Source: Streptomyces sp. NBC_00442 (GTDB lineage Bacteria; Actinomycetota; Actinomycetes; Streptomycetales; Streptomycetaceae). From it: a stretch of DNA of 64,000 nucleotides. The notes beneath the pieces were generated by a model, which worked only from the letters and a program-made list of their open reading frames with translations, had not been told where the DNA came from and did not search any database. Numbering within the stretch: position 1 is the stretch's first letter; every line of letters begins with the position of its first letter. The translations under genes and the position numbers were made by a program. The stretch spans positions 1 to 64,000 of the forward strand of contig NZ_CP107918.1 of assembly GCF_036014195.1 (NCBI RefSeq), given 5' to 3'. Positions 18,327 through 27,251 of this stretch are shown piece after piece.

Positions 18327-18381
18327 TCAGCTTGATCCTGAACGTCTTAATGATCGTCATGGACCTTAAGGATCAAGCTGA
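18327..18381. repeat. long palindrome 1 of three related copies
   Basis: 13-base perfect arms, TCAGCTTGATCCT at 18327 and AGGATCAAGCTGA ending at 18381, around a 29-base centre that contains TGATCGTCATGGACCTTA. It lies between two convergent genes (hypothetical protein and STAS protein), so it could serve as a bidirectional terminator, although no T-run follows. The right arm plus loop is nearly identical to the palindrome at 19890. Confidence 0.6.
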
Positions 18382-18387
18382 CGGACC

Positions 18388-18741
18388 TCAGGATCCGCCG
18401 CCGGCCGCTTCGGCCTCTGCGACGGTCCCGTACGCCCGAAGAACGTCGCTCAGCCCAGTGATGCTCAACATCCGCCGGAGACTCGCCGCCACACACGCCA
18501 ACACGACGACGACGCCCGTCGCGTGCGCCTCCCGCCATACCGCCATCAGCACATTCAACCCGGCGGAATCACAGAACGACATCGCGGACAAGTCCAGCAC
18601 CACACGGCGCTGACCCTGCGCGATCTCCGCGAGGAGGCGGGCACGGAAAAACGGTGAGCTCTCATAGTCCATCTCGCCGCCGACCCGCACGACTCGGCAG
18701 TTCCCTAACGCACTCGAGTCAACTGAGGGCTCCACGGCCAC
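18388..18741 (-). CDS. STAS-domain anti-anti-sigma factor
   Basis: 117 residues filling one STAS domain: VVRVGGEMDYESSPFFRARL, then VVLDLSAMSFCDSAGLNVLM, which carries the Ser of the phosphorylated D-S-A-G loop, and VVVVLACVAASLRRMLSITG. Such proteins bind an anti-sigma kinase when dephosphorylated and release a sigma factor. No partner kinase or sigma gene is adjacent, so its target is elsewhere. Start GTG 18741 with GGGGAGA just upstream; the third-codon GTG is an alternative. Confidence 0.85.
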   Translation of the reverse strand: MAVEPSVDSSALGNCRVVRVGGEMDYESSPFFRARLLAEIAQGQRRVVLDLSAMSFCDSAGLNVLMAVWREAHATGVVVVLACVAASLRRMLSITGLSDVLRAYGTVAEAEAAGGGS

Positions 18742-18856
18742 ACTCTCCCCACCGCCGCCTCAAGGGGAGACGCCACCAATTGTGACAATCAGCCTACCGA
18801 GCTCACCCGCCCCACACGGCGCGCCTCCGACCAGCCGCGTGTGACGACACGAGAAC

Positions 18857-18908
18857 TGAGCTGTTCCTTAAGGCCCCGAAGATCGTTCGGGCCTTAAGGA
18901 ACAGCTCA
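18857..18908. repeat. long palindrome 2 of three related copies
   Basis: The arms TGAGCTGTTCCTTAAGGCCC and GGGCCTTAAGGAACAGCTCA extend through CGAA/TTCG to give a stem of 23 pairs with one bulged C and a loop of about five bases. It shares the TTCCTTAAGG core with the palindromes at 18327 and 19890. It is immediately followed by an imperfect half copy (AGCTTGTTCCATAAGG). No gene lies between 18742 and 19287 apart from this element. Confidence 0.65.
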
Positions 18909-19287
18909 GCTTGTTCCATAAGGATTCACCCGGACGTCTGTGAGCCGGGGGCGGGGCCCCCGGGCGCCCCTGCCCTCGCCTTGATGGGGGCGGGCGTCAC
19001 GCCTTCGGTGGTTTCCATGGGCGTCCGAGGGGTTTTGTCACATGGGCCGACACGGGAGAGGTGCGGCCGGAGTGCCCAAACCTCCTTCCCGAACGGTTGG
19101 CCATCTTGATCGGAGGATGCCTGGCGCCGGACACGGCATTACCCACTACCACCGGCTGAACGATCTTGTCCCAGGGTTCGGGGTTCTGCCTGTCCGTGAT
19201 CACATACCACGCGATGATCCATCTGCACAGTCGGCGCCCACGCACGGGAGCCGCCTTGACCTGGCCGAGGCGCAGAGGGAGAAGTCA

Positions 19288-19887
19288 ATGGCGATCACGA
19301 TCAAGGGACGCGGCTCCGGGGGCGACGCGGTGATGGCCCCCCGATCGCGCAGCGTCCTGGCCATCCAAGACGGGACGGTGAAGGCGACCGCGCTGGAGGC
19401 GGGCAAGTTCTTCCCGCAGACCACCGGCGGCCATTCCGACCCCGCCTTCCACGAGGACACCCCGAACAGCGCTCCGCCGGCCGACGGGAAGATCGCCAGC
19501 GCAGGAAACCCCGGCGCAGCCCAACTCGACCGGACGGACATCGAGTGGGCCAAGCACCAGGTGGTCTCGGGGGAGGTCCTGGACGTCACCTGGTCCTTCA
19601 CCGTGCTCCGCACGGTCCGCCGGTTCAACTACTTCCTGACCAACGCCGACTGGGACCCCACCCTGCCCCTGGCCCGCTCCCAGTTCGAGGACAAGCCCTT
19701 CTATACCGTTGAGAACACCCAGCGCCCTTTCTGGAACTACCAGAGTGAACTCGCCGCGCAGTCCCCGACGACGCACAGCATCCCCCTGCCGCAGCGCACG
19801 GACTATCAGGTGCTCCTGGCGGTCTGCGAGATCGCCGACACCGGCACCGCCCTGTACCAGGTCATCGACCTGAGCTTCGACAGCTGA
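19288..19887 (+). CDS. LPMO (AA10)-fold protein without signal peptide or N-terminal His
   Basis: 199 residues. After MAITIKGRGSGGDAVMAPRS comes the order of a family AA10 lytic polysaccharide monooxygenase: VLAIQDG, DGKIASAGNPGA, RTDIEWAKHQVVSGE (the position of the second copper-site His), DVTWSFTVLRTVRRFNYFLT, NADWDPTLPLARSQFED and a closing YQVIDLSFDS. Secreted LPMOs need a cleaved N terminus beginning His-Gly to make the histidine brace. Here the aligned position is Gly-Gly-Asp inside a cytoplasmic-type N terminus, so copper chemistry of the usual kind is unlikely. ATG 19288 follows AGGGAGAA. A chitin or glycan-binding role without oxidation is one possibility. Confidence 0.7.
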   Translation: MAITIKGRGSGGDAVMAPRSRSVLAIQDGTVKATALEAGKFFPQTTGGHSDPAFHEDTPNSAPPADGKIASAGNPGAAQLDRTDIEWAKHQVVSGEVLDVTWSFTVLRTVRRFNYFLTNADWDPTLPLARSQFEDKPFYTVENTQRPFWNYQSELAAQSPTTHSIPLPQRTDYQVLLAVCEIADTGTALYQVIDLSFDS

Positions 19888-19889
19888 GT

Positions 19890-19944
19890 TGAGCTTGATC
19901 CTTAAGGCCCCAGTGATCGTCGTAGACCTTAAGGATCAAGCTCA
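19890..19944. terminator. long palindrome 3, probable terminator of the LPMO-fold gene
   Basis: Perfect 18-base arms, TGAGCTTGATCCTTAAGG and CCTTAAGGATCAAGCTCA, around a 19-base loop, starting two bases after the stop codon at 19887. Placement argues for transcription termination. There is no T-run. The loop and right arm match palindrome 1 (TGATCGTC...GACCTTAAGGATCAAGCT), so it may be a dispersed repeat that was co-opted. Confidence 0.6.
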
Positions 19945-20037
19945 GAGATGGGGCGAAAAGGGTAGTAGTGGACACCCGGCAAAGGCGGTGCTGAAAATGC
20001 CGGGTGATCGGAGCCGGTGTCGCTGCACGATGGGGGC

Positions 20038-20829
20038 ATGGATGACACGACCTTGGTATCCCGTTTCCTACGCGACGGTTTCGTGAAGTTGGAGGGCGCT
20101 GTCGCGCCGCGCGTGGCCGCGGACTGTGCGCGGCTGCTGTGGCGGGAGACGGGTTGCGACCCGGACGAGCCGTCGACGTGGACGCAGCCCGTGCACTGGG
20201 TGGCCGGCATGGCGCAGGGGCCGTTCGCCGCCGCACCCAACTCCCCGTCCCTGCACCGCGCGTACGACCTGCTCGTCGGCGCGGGACGCTGGGAGCCGCG
20301 CTACTCGCTGGGCACGTTCCCGCTGCGCTTCCCGCACGAGGAGGAGCCGGACGACGCGGGCTGGCACATCGAGGGGAGCTATCTGCCGGAAGGCGAGAGC
20401 TGGTACTTCACCAATCTGCGCTCCCAGGGCCGGGCGCTGCTGATGCTGTTCCTGTTCAGCGAGGTCGGTGAACAGGACGCCCCGACCCGGATCCGGGTCG
20501 GCTCGCACCTCGACGTGCCGAAGGTGCTGGAGGAGTACGGGGAGGACGGGGCGAGCGGGCTGGCCCTCGCGCCCGATCTGGTGGCGGCGTCCGACCACCG
20601 GCCAATCGCCCTCGCCACCGGGTCCCCGGGCGACGTCTTCCTGTGCCATCCGTTCCTGGTGCACTCGGCGCAGCCGCACCATGGGGTGCGGCCCCGCTTC
20701 ATGGCCCAGCCGCCGCTGATGCCGGCCGCGCCGTGCGAACTGGAGCGGGCCGACGGCGCCTACTCGCCCGTGGAGATCGCGATCCGCCGGGGCCTGGGAC
20801 ACGACACCCCGGTCCCCAGCCTTCACTGA
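20038..20829 (+). CDS. phytanoyl-CoA dioxygenase (PhyH) family protein
   Basis: 263 residues beginning MDDTTLVSRFLRDGFVKLEG, the typical PhyH opening. GWHIEGSYLPEGESWYF supplies the first His and acidic ligand of the Fe(II)/2-oxoglutarate facial triad, here H-x-E rather than the more usual H-x-D. DVFLCHPFLVHSAQPHHG, then RPRFMAQPP, supplies the distal His and the 2-oxoglutarate-binding Arg. It should hydroxylate a small molecule; the substrate is unknown. ATG 20038 is preferred over GTG 20017. No linked pathway genes. Confidence 0.8.
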   Translation: MDDTTLVSRFLRDGFVKLEGAVAPRVAADCARLLWRETGCDPDEPSTWTQPVHWVAGMAQGPFAAAPNSPSLHRAYDLLVGAGRWEPRYSLGTFPLRFPHEEEPDDAGWHIEGSYLPEGESWYFTNLRSQGRALLMLFLFSEVGEQDAPTRIRVGSHLDVPKVLEEYGEDGASGLALAPDLVAASDHRPIALATGSPGDVFLCHPFLVHSAQPHHGVRPRFMAQPPLMPAAPCELERADGAYSPVEIAIRRGLGHDTPVPSLH

Positions 20830-20899
20830 GAAACACTCAACCTTCCCTGCGAGAGATCAGCTCACACCTGACAGCCTCATCTCCGAGCTGGCCCGAGAG

Positions 20900-22498
20900 T
20901 TACCCATGGGGAAACAGGCGGGCGAGCAGGTCGCGGCGGTGGGCTTCGACGGCGAGTTCGCCGAGAGTGTCCGGTCCGACGCCGCGGGCGCGCGCGGCGA
21001 GGTCGGCGTCGGACAGGCCGACCAGATCGGGGCGCACGCCCGGTAGGCGGGTGGCGAGGTCGCGCCGGTCCATCTCCGTCATGATCCGCAACCCGTCGGC
21101 GTCGTCGAGGTGCGTGAAGACGCGCGCGAGTTCGCTGTCGGAAAACGAGGTGAGGTCGGCGGCGAGGCGTCCGCCGGGGCGGACGCGGGCGAGCAGGTCG
21201 TCGCGGTCGCGCCGGTCGGCCTCGACCTCGATGCGGGCGCGGTCGCGCTCGTCGAGGACCCCCGTCCGCATGGCGTCGGCGAGCTGCTGGTCGCTCATCT
21301 CGCGCGGCGTGCGGGCATCGCCGGAACGGATGCGTGCGGCCTCGGTGAACTCGCCCGGTGCCGGCGCAGTGTTGCGGGGGAGGTTCGAGGCTCCCGGCTG
21401 CTCGCGGTGGCGCAGCCGGCGCAAGTCGGGGTGGGCGGTGAGGTGGTCGCGCATGGCACCCTGCCACTGGCGCACCTTCGCCCGTGCGGCCTGCTGAGCT
21501 TCGGGGGTGACGGCGGCGGGTTCGCGGGCCTTGTGCTTGCGGATGTTCCGCTCGATCTCGCGCTGTCGCTGCCCGGCCTCGTAGCCGGCGGGATCGCTCT
21601 CGGCGGCCCCGGTGCGGGTGACGCCTGGGGTGTAACTACGCGTTCTGTGTCGGCAGTTGGGGTGTTGCAGTCCGGCACGCCTTGCCTCGTCGAGCGATCC
21701 GGCGATCTGTACGGGGATCATGCGGCCGTCGTCGGTGGCGTGCTCAACCTCGACCGTGCGCGCCCCGTCCGGGCCGCTGATGCTCAATACCTTGCCCTCC
21801 CACGCGCGGCACAGCGGGCACTCGCGCGGGGCGTTGGACACGACGACCATGTCGATACCGGCCGTCGTCAGGGTGCGCATGTGGGCCTCGGTGGCTGCGC
21901 GTCCGACGCTGGTCCGTATGGCCATCTCGGCGTAGCTGATGAGCTGCCAACGGCAGCCGGCGCGGTCGCTGAATGCCCGTAGACCGGTGTCGGCGAAGCG
22001 GCGCATCGCGTCTTGGGTGGCTTGGCGACGGGTGCCGGTGCCGAGGAGAGGCGTTGCGGTGACCTCGGCGACGATGGCGCGGTACTGGTCGGGGACGGCT
22101 CGCAGGATGCTGCGGTGTGTCGCGGTGAGGCGGTCGACGGTCTCTTGTGCGAGGCGGTCGACGGCCTGTGCGTTGGGGGTCACGTCGTCGACCAGGGCGC
22201 GAGCGTCGTCGGACAGGGCGCCGAGTTCAGCGACCGCGGCCCGGTGGCCGGTGTTGTACGCCTCGCTTACCGCGTCGAACACGTCGAGGGTGACGGCCTT
22301 GCCGAGTTCGTCGACAACGGCCTGCGAGGCGCGGCGGACCTGCTGAACCGCGGAGAGTTTCCGCGTGGCCCACCCGTGGGCTTCGAGGCCGTCGGCGAGC
22401 TGCCGGGCGATGATGCCCAACAGTCGCCGCTCGGCTTCCTCGTACAGGTCGCGGGTCCGCTCGGCGAGCGGTTCGACCTTGCCCGGGTGGATCGGCAT
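20900..22498 (-). CDS. phage minor capsid protein, isolated
   Basis: 532 residues. The long helical N terminus and the central block (SYAEMAIRTSVGRAATEAHM, IDMVVVSNAPRECPLCRAWEG, LDEARRAGLQHPNCRHRT) match phage minor head (capsid) proteins of actinobacteriophages; the CPLC and HPNCRH residues form the conserved metal-like cluster. The C-terminal 200 residues are charged and Asp/Arg-rich. It stands alone: no portal, terminase or tail gene is in the window, so it is a prophage relic or an escaped cargo gene. GAGGGGAGGGGC sits directly before ATG 22498. Confidence 0.75.
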   Translation of the reverse strand: MPIHPGKVEPLAERTRDLYEEAERRLLGIIARQLADGLEAHGWATRKLSAVQQVRRASQAVVDELGKAVTLDVFDAVSEAYNTGHRAAVAELGALSDDARALVDDVTPNAQAVDRLAQETVDRLTATHRSILRAVPDQYRAIVAEVTATPLLGTGTRRQATQDAMRRFADTGLRAFSDRAGCRWQLISYAEMAIRTSVGRAATEAHMRTLTTAGIDMVVVSNAPRECPLCRAWEGKVLSISGPDGARTVEVEHATDDGRMIPVQIAGSLDEARRAGLQHPNCRHRTRSYTPGVTRTGAAESDPAGYEAGQRQREIERNIRKHKAREPAAVTPEAQQAARAKVRQWQGAMRDHLTAHPDLRRLRHREQPGASNLPRNTAPAPGEFTEAARIRSGDARTPREMSDQQLADAMRTGVLDERDRARIEVEADRRDRDDLLARVRPGGRLAADLTSFSDSELARVFTHLDDADGLRIMTEMDRRDLATRLPGVRPDLVGLSDADLAARARGVGPDTLGELAVEAHRRDLLARLFPHG

Positions 22499-22608
22499 GC
22501 CCCTCCCCTCTTTCCCTTGCGGTCAATTGAGTCGAGGAGGAGTCTCGTGAATCGTGTTGAGCGCGACAACGCGAGTCTGTGACGATCACGAGCAAGGGAG
22601 ACTGGGCC

Positions 22609-22827
22609 ATGAAGATGTGGGATCACAAGTTCGTCATGATCTACTCGCGTGATAATTCTGGTCGGGAGGGGCGCATGGAGGAAAGAGCACAAGAGATGCT
22701 CGACGACCACAGCAATGATGGATGGGAACTTGTTAGCCATGCCGCGCATGACTACTACCACGTTGGCATGCATGACACGCGAATTATGTGGTCATTTGCA
22801 TTCAAGCGGCCCCGGGAAAACGGCTGA
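22609..22827 (+). CDS. small DUF4177-like protein
   Basis: 72 residues starting MKMWDHKFVMIYSRD, with MLDDHSNDGWELVSHAAHDY and IMWSFAFKRPRE. The 'DGWELV ... FKRP' pattern is that of DUF4177-type proteins of unknown role. AAGGGAG lies eight bases before ATG 22609. Its 3' end overlaps the broken GNAT gene read from the other strand, so the insertion or deletion boundary lies close by. Confidence 0.6.
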   Translation: MKMWDHKFVMIYSRDNSGREGRMEERAQEMLDDHSNDGWELVSHAAHDYYHVGMHDTRIMWSFAFKRPRENG

Positions 22828-23104
22828 GGGGCCCCTCGTCTGCGTCGCGCCGATCGAGGTTGATCGAGCCGATCATCGCCCCGTCGATATCGATCACGAA
22901 GACGCCAGGGCGTCGACCGGGTATCTCTGGGACCGCGCGTTCGAGCTCATCGCGCGGTTGAGGGCCGCCGAGGTAGGTGCGGACCTCTGATGAGGCGAAC
23001 AGCTCGATGAATGCCGCACGGTCCCGAGCCTCGGAATCGCGGAGCACGAGCCGTTCGGTGCGTATCGGGGTAAGTGGCCAGGCGACGGCTCCAAGCTCAG
23101 TCAT
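22802..23104 (-). pseudogene. GNAT acetyltransferase, N-terminal half only
   Basis: The frame begins MTELGAVAWPLTPIRTERLV and shows the first strands and helices of a RimJ-type GNAT domain (RTERLVLRDSEARDRAAF, EVRTYLGGP, VFVIDIDGAMIGSINLDR). It stops just before the acetyl-CoA-binding R/Q-x-x-G-x-G/A loop, so about half the domain and the active site are missing. The break coincides with the end of the DUF4177-like gene. Confidence 0.7.
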
Positions 23105-23150
23105 GGCAGGCAACCTATCGAACGGCCGCCGAACAGTACGCGCCCTAGAA

Positions 23151-23177
23151 GAGCGTTTTGTCCTGCCAGGGGTGTTT
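23151..23177 (+). repeat. 27-base inverted repeat, left copy
   Basis: Starts GAGCGTTTTGTCCTGCCAGG and continues to GGTGTTT. An inverted copy with one mismatch lies at 27438-27464. The orientation, with GAGCG at both outer ends, is that of terminal repeats of one mobile element of about 4.3 kb, although the contents between are a patchwork of other elements. The stretch 23178-23358 after it has no recognisable gene. Confidence 0.6.
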
Positions 23178-23358
23178 GGTAGGGCGGTGGTTCGAGCGGT
23201 CCGCGGTCGCTCTCCAGAACGGTTCCGTAGGGTTCAATCTGGGTATGGGGAATGCTTTGCGGGACAGGCGCTCGGTTGAGGCGCAGTCAGAGGTGGACAG
23301 CCTCGTTTCGGCCGGGCGGAGAGCAATTGTCAAGAGTTGTGGTTCGGGTGACGCGTGA

Positions 23359-23493
23359 TCAGGCAGCCGCGGCCTCCTCGCGCTCGACCAGGACGCTGTT
23401 TTCGAACCTTGTTCCTGCCCGGACCAGCGCGACGAGGTGCGCCGCGGTGATCGCTAGCCAGCGCGGCGGCCGCGCTGCCGGCTCCGCGGGTGA
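23359..23493 (-). pseudogene. IS256-family transposase, C-terminal tail only
   Basis: WLAITAAHLVALVRAGTRFE, then NSVLVEREEAAAA, matches the last about 35 residues of IS256-family transposases and parallels the tail of the broken copy at 24955 (TAPHLVALVRAGAVF, then RNGELVERP). Everything upstream is lost. It lies 20 bases from the 3' end of the MmyB-type regulator gene. Confidence 0.65.
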
Positions 23494-23512
23494 TCCGGTG
23501 AGACTCGGTAAT

Positions 23513-24394
23513 TCAGTTGAGCTGGCTGTTGTGGTTGGCACGTGTCTCGTCGGCAGCGGGTTGTGACGGGCTGAGGCTGGCCAGAAGCTGCAGCGATGCG
23601 GTGGCGTCCGAGCCGGGCGGAGCGCTGTAGATCATCATGGTCATGTCGGGATCGTCCGGGGCGCGCATGGCGACGTAGTCGAGGGTGAGGTCGCCGAGCT
23701 GGGGGTGGGCGAAGTGTTTCTTGCCTCGTGTCTTGCCCCGGACGTTGTGGTCCGCCCAGAGGCGGCGAAAGTCGTCGCTGCCCAGGGAGAGCTCGCCGAT
23801 CAGGCTGGCCAGTTGAGGGTCGTCTGGGTGGCGGCCGGCGTCGAGGCGGAGGTTGGCAACGGTGTCGCGGGCTTTGTCGTCCCAGTCGGGGTAGAGGTCT
23901 TTGGCTGCCTCGTCGAGGAAGACCAGCCGGGCCATGTTCCGTTCGGCGGCGGGCATGGCGGGAAAGTCGGCGATGAGGGCTCGGGCCATGTCATTCCAGG
24001 CCAGGATGTCCAGGCGGCGGCCGACGATGTAGGCGGGGACGCCGGTGAGGGCGTTCAGGGCCTGGCGCATCTCGGCGCCGACCTGCTGCGGGCGGCTGGG
24101 TCGCTTGCGGGCGGTGGTGGGGCGGGCGAGGTTGTGCAGGTGGGTGCGTTCATCGGCGTCCAAGCGCAGGGCGCGAGCGACGGCGTCCAGGACGTCGGAG
24201 GAGACATTGCGGGCGCGGCCCTGTTCCAGGCGGGTGTAGTAGTCGACGCTGACGCCGGCGAGCAGGGCGAGCTCTTCGCGGCGCAGGCCGGGCACTCGCC
24301 GCTGGCCGCCGAATTCGGGGACGCCGACGTCGCCGGGGCTGAGCCGGGCCCGCCGGGCCTGCAGAAACTCGCTGAGCTGCTGTGCGCGATCCAT
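23513..24394 (-). CDS. MmyB-type HTH regulator
   Basis: 293 residues. HTH_31-type DNA-binding domain (RVPGLRREELALLAGVSVDY, then YTRLEQGRARNVSSDVLDAV) at about 25-85, followed by the MmyB-like ligand-binding domain (ALTGVPAYIVGRRLDILAWN, RLVFLDEAAKDLYPDWDD, ANLRLDAGRHPDDPQLASLI, FAHPQLGDLTLDY). Such regulators bind fatty-acid-like or redox ligands and usually control a divergent oxidoreductase. Here the divergent gene at 24561 is an ABM monooxygenase, with 166 bases between starts. ATG 24394 is chosen at the domain start. Confidence 0.85.
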   Translation of the reverse strand: MDRAQQLSEFLQARRARLSPGDVGVPEFGGQRRVPGLRREELALLAGVSVDYYTRLEQGRARNVSSDVLDAVARALRLDADERTHLHNLARPTTARKRPSRPQQVGAEMRQALNALTGVPAYIVGRRLDILAWNDMARALIADFPAMPAAERNMARLVFLDEAAKDLYPDWDDKARDTVANLRLDAGRHPDDPQLASLIGELSLGSDDFRRLWADHNVRGKTRGKKHFAHPQLGDLTLDYVAMRAPDDPDMTMMIYSAPPGSDATASLQLLASLSPSQPAADETRANHNSQLN

Positions 24395-24560
24395 GGATCC
24401 AGTGTGCGGATGCCCGAAGCGTTCTGCCTGGTCCTGGCAGACCCAGGCAGGGCCGACCCCGGCTGAGCGGAGCCCTGGGTGGTCCTGGGGTTGGCTTGCA
24501 GCATGGATGTCGTTCGCCAGCGGACATCCATTGCAAGACCATCTCACCTGGAGTTTTCTC

Positions 24561-24860
24561 ATGTCGAACACCCTCACCCTCGTCGCCAGCTTCGTCGCCA
24601 AGCCGGGCCAGGAGGAGCGGCTGCGAGACGAGCTGAACGCGATGATCGCCCCGTCCGTCGCCGAGGAGGGCTGCCTGGGATACCAGCCCTTCACCGACCC
24701 CAACCACCTGGAGCGGATGATCATCCTGGAGGAATGGGTCGACAGCCGGGCGCTCGACCACCACTTCACGCTGCCACACTTCCAGCACGTCGCGAAGGTC
24801 TTGGACGAGATCCTCGCCGAGTCCTTCACCCTCCGGAAGCTGACCGACATCCCCAGCTGA
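24561..24860 (+). CDS. antibiotic biosynthesis monooxygenase (ABM) domain protein
   Basis: 99 residues, a single ferredoxin-like ABM domain: MSNTLTLVASFVAKPGQEER, EEGCLGYQPFTDPNHLERMI, ILEEWVDSRALDHHF, LPHFQHVAKVLDEIL. These dimeric cofactor-free oxygenases (YgiN/QuiN type) oxidise quinol-like substrates. GGAG lies nine bases before the ATG. It is divergent from an MmyB-type regulator, the probable controller. The pair is bracketed by two IS256 remnants. Confidence 0.8.
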   Translation: MSNTLTLVASFVAKPGQEERLRDELNAMIAPSVAEEGCLGYQPFTDPNHLERMIILEEWVDSRALDHHFTLPHFQHVAKVLDEILAESFTLRKLTDIPS

Positions 24861-24954
24861 TCCGCCGGTTCTGCTGCGAGGCGGCCTCTTGCATCACCGG
24901 GGCCGCCTCGGCGTTTCCGATCTGCCACCAGCCTTGTGGGGCGGTTGAGATGGT

Positions 24955-26140
24955 TCAGGCTGCGTGAGCCTGGGGACGTTCGACGAGCTCGCCGTTGCGG
25001 AACACCGCGCCGGCGCGGACCAGGGCGACGAGGTGGGGCGCGGTGACCGCCCGCCAGCGTTCCTGGGCGGACTCGACCAGCTTGAAGACCATGGCCAGGG
25101 CGGCGGCCGGGCTGCCCGCGCCGCGCGTGACCTTGGTGCGGAGTTTCAGAAGGCCAGCAGCTCGTCGGTCTCCTCGGTGACCTTCTTCACCGCCTTGGGC
25201 CACTTCGCCTCGTAGGTGCGGGCGAACTCCTTGACCGCCTTGGCGGCGTGGTCACGGTCCTCGGCGTTGTAGATTTCCTGCAGGGCCCGCTTCGCACCGG
25301 GCTGGGAGGACTTCGGCAGCGCGTTGACGACGTTCCTGGTCTTGTGAACCCAGCACCTTTGGTGCCTGGCCTGCGGAAACACCTCCGCGAGCGCCCGCCA
25401 CAGACCCATCGCGCCGTCCGCGACGACGAGTTCGGGATCCCGCATGCCGCGGCGGCGGCAGTCCCGCAGCAGATCGGCCCAGGACTCGGCCGACTCACGC
25501 AGCCCCTCGGCGAGCGCGATCAGCTCCTTGGTGCCGTCCGCGCGCACGCCCATCAGCACCAGAGCACACAGGAACGGGCCTGCCCGAGGCGGACCTTGGG
25601 GTGCACGCCGTCGGCCCACACGTACACGTAGTCGGACTCCGACAGGTCGCGCTCCTGGGAAGCGGCGTGATCGGCCTGCCACTGCCTCGTCAGCCGCGTC
25701 ACCGTCGCCGACGACAGCCCCGCCGAGCCGCCCAGGAACTGCTCCAGCGCCGGCACGAAGTCCCCCGAGGACAGCCCGTGCAGGTAGAGCAGGGGCAGCA
25801 CCTCGCTGATCTTCGGCGACTTGCGGCACCAGGACGGCAGGATCTTCGAGGAAAACCGCCGACGCTCACCGGACTCGGCATCGACGCGCCGGTCGTTCAC
25901 CCGCGGGGCGGTGACCTCGATGGGCCCGGCGGCCGTGGTCACCGTGCGCGGCCGGTGACGGCCGTTGCGGACCACCAGACGCCGGCCGGCCTCGTCCTTC
26001 TCGGCAGCGAGATCGGCTATGTACTGATCAACCTCCGCTTCCAGGACGGCCGCCAGCATCCGCCGGGCCCCCTCACGGACGATCTCGTCGATCAGGGAGC
26101 CGGACTCCGTGGTGCCGTCCTCGTTGACTACGCTGAGCAT
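24955..26140 (-). pseudogene. IS256-family transposase broken by frameshift and deletion
   Basis: N-terminal part (from about 26140): MLSVVNEDGTTESGSLIDEI ... RRLVVRNGRHRPRTVTTAAG ... SDYVYVWADGVHPKVRLGQA. A frameshift near 25575 moves the frame to ALVLMGVRADGTKELIALAE, PELVVADGAMGLWRAL, HQRCWVHKTRNVVNALPK. At about 25150 DELLAF is joined directly to LRTKVTRGAGS. The usual FDYPAEHW...TNPIEST segment, which carries the third catalytic acid of this family, is deleted and the frame is shifted again. The tail VERPQAHAA ends at 24955. Certainly inactive in cis. Confidence 0.85.
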
Positions 26141-26357
26141 GGGCGTGCCTTCCCGACCGACGGTGCAACGTCGGTCCACTCGGTGACCTATCGATCACTC
26201 GGGAAGGTACGCCCTTTCACGTCCCAACCCGAGGCCGATCCACAGATCTTGAGCATGGCTCCCGGGCGGAACGTGCAGGCCATTGCTGTGATGCGTGAGC
26301 GTGTCGGTCTGCCGACGCCGAGTGTGCATGAGTGTGTTGGTCTGGTGGATCAGCGGT

Positions 26358-27251
26358 TCAGCGTGTTACGGCAGGGGCCGCCGCACTCGTGAAGATGCCG
26401 CGGGCGGTGGTCATGCGTCGCGCCAGTTCGGGGTCGATTCGCGTGAGGCGGCGGCTTATGAGGTCGACCATCGCCACCTTGATCATGGCTTCGGAGCGGT
26501 TGGGATGCGTCTCATAGTCGCGGGCGAGGCGGCGATGGTGCATGAGCCAGCCGAAGTTCCGCTCGACGACCCAGCGCCGCGGAATGACCTTGAAGCCCTT
26601 CTGGGCAGGGTCGCGGCTGGTGACTTCGAGGTCGATGCCGAGGCGGGCACCGGGGTCGATGACCTTGGTGCGGTAGCCGGTGTCGGCCCATGCCTTGGTG
26701 ATGCGGGGGTGGTCGGCGGCGATGGCCGTGAGCAGGTGGATGCCGCCGACGTTGTCGGAGACGCTGGCGGCGGTGACCAGCACGGTCAGGAGAAGGCCGA
26801 GTGTGTCGACGCCGATGTGGCGTTTGCGGCCTGAGATCTTCTTGCCCGCGTCGATGCCCTGGCCGGCGGCCGGGACGTTCGCGGAAGTCTTGACGCTCTG
26901 GGCGTCCAGGACGCAGGCGCTCGGCTCGGCGTCGCGGCCTTCGGCTTCCCGCACCAGGCGGCGCAGGAGACCGTTGAGCCGGTCGAGGACCGCGTCCTTC
27001 TGCCAGGCGGCGAAGTACCCGTAGACGGTTTCCCACGGGGCGAAGTCGTGTGGCAGGTACCGCCAGGGGACCCCGGTCCGATCGACATAGAGGATGGCGT
27101 CCATGATCCGGCGCAGGTCGTGCTCGGGCGGCCGACCGATGTCCAGGCCCTTTCCTTTTCGTTCGGCCCGCCAAGCTGTCAGGGTTGGTTCCAGCAGTTC
27201 CCAACGGGCATCGGACAGGTCACTCGGATATGGCCGCTGTCTGCGAGGCAT
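26358..27251 (-). mobile_element. IS5-family transposase, apparently intact
   Basis: 297 residues. The N-terminal DUF4096-type part (YPSDLSDARWELLEPTLTAW, TGVPWRYLPHDFAPWETVYG) is followed by the DDE core: CVLDAQSVKTS (Asp), KAWADTGYRTKV (Asp) and RRWVVERNFGWLMHHRR (Glu). The ATG at 27251 is followed directly by PRRQRPYPSDL. The frame is uninterrupted, so the element may be active. Its ends were not fixed; an upstream inverted repeat at 27438 belongs to a separate pair. Confidence 0.85.
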
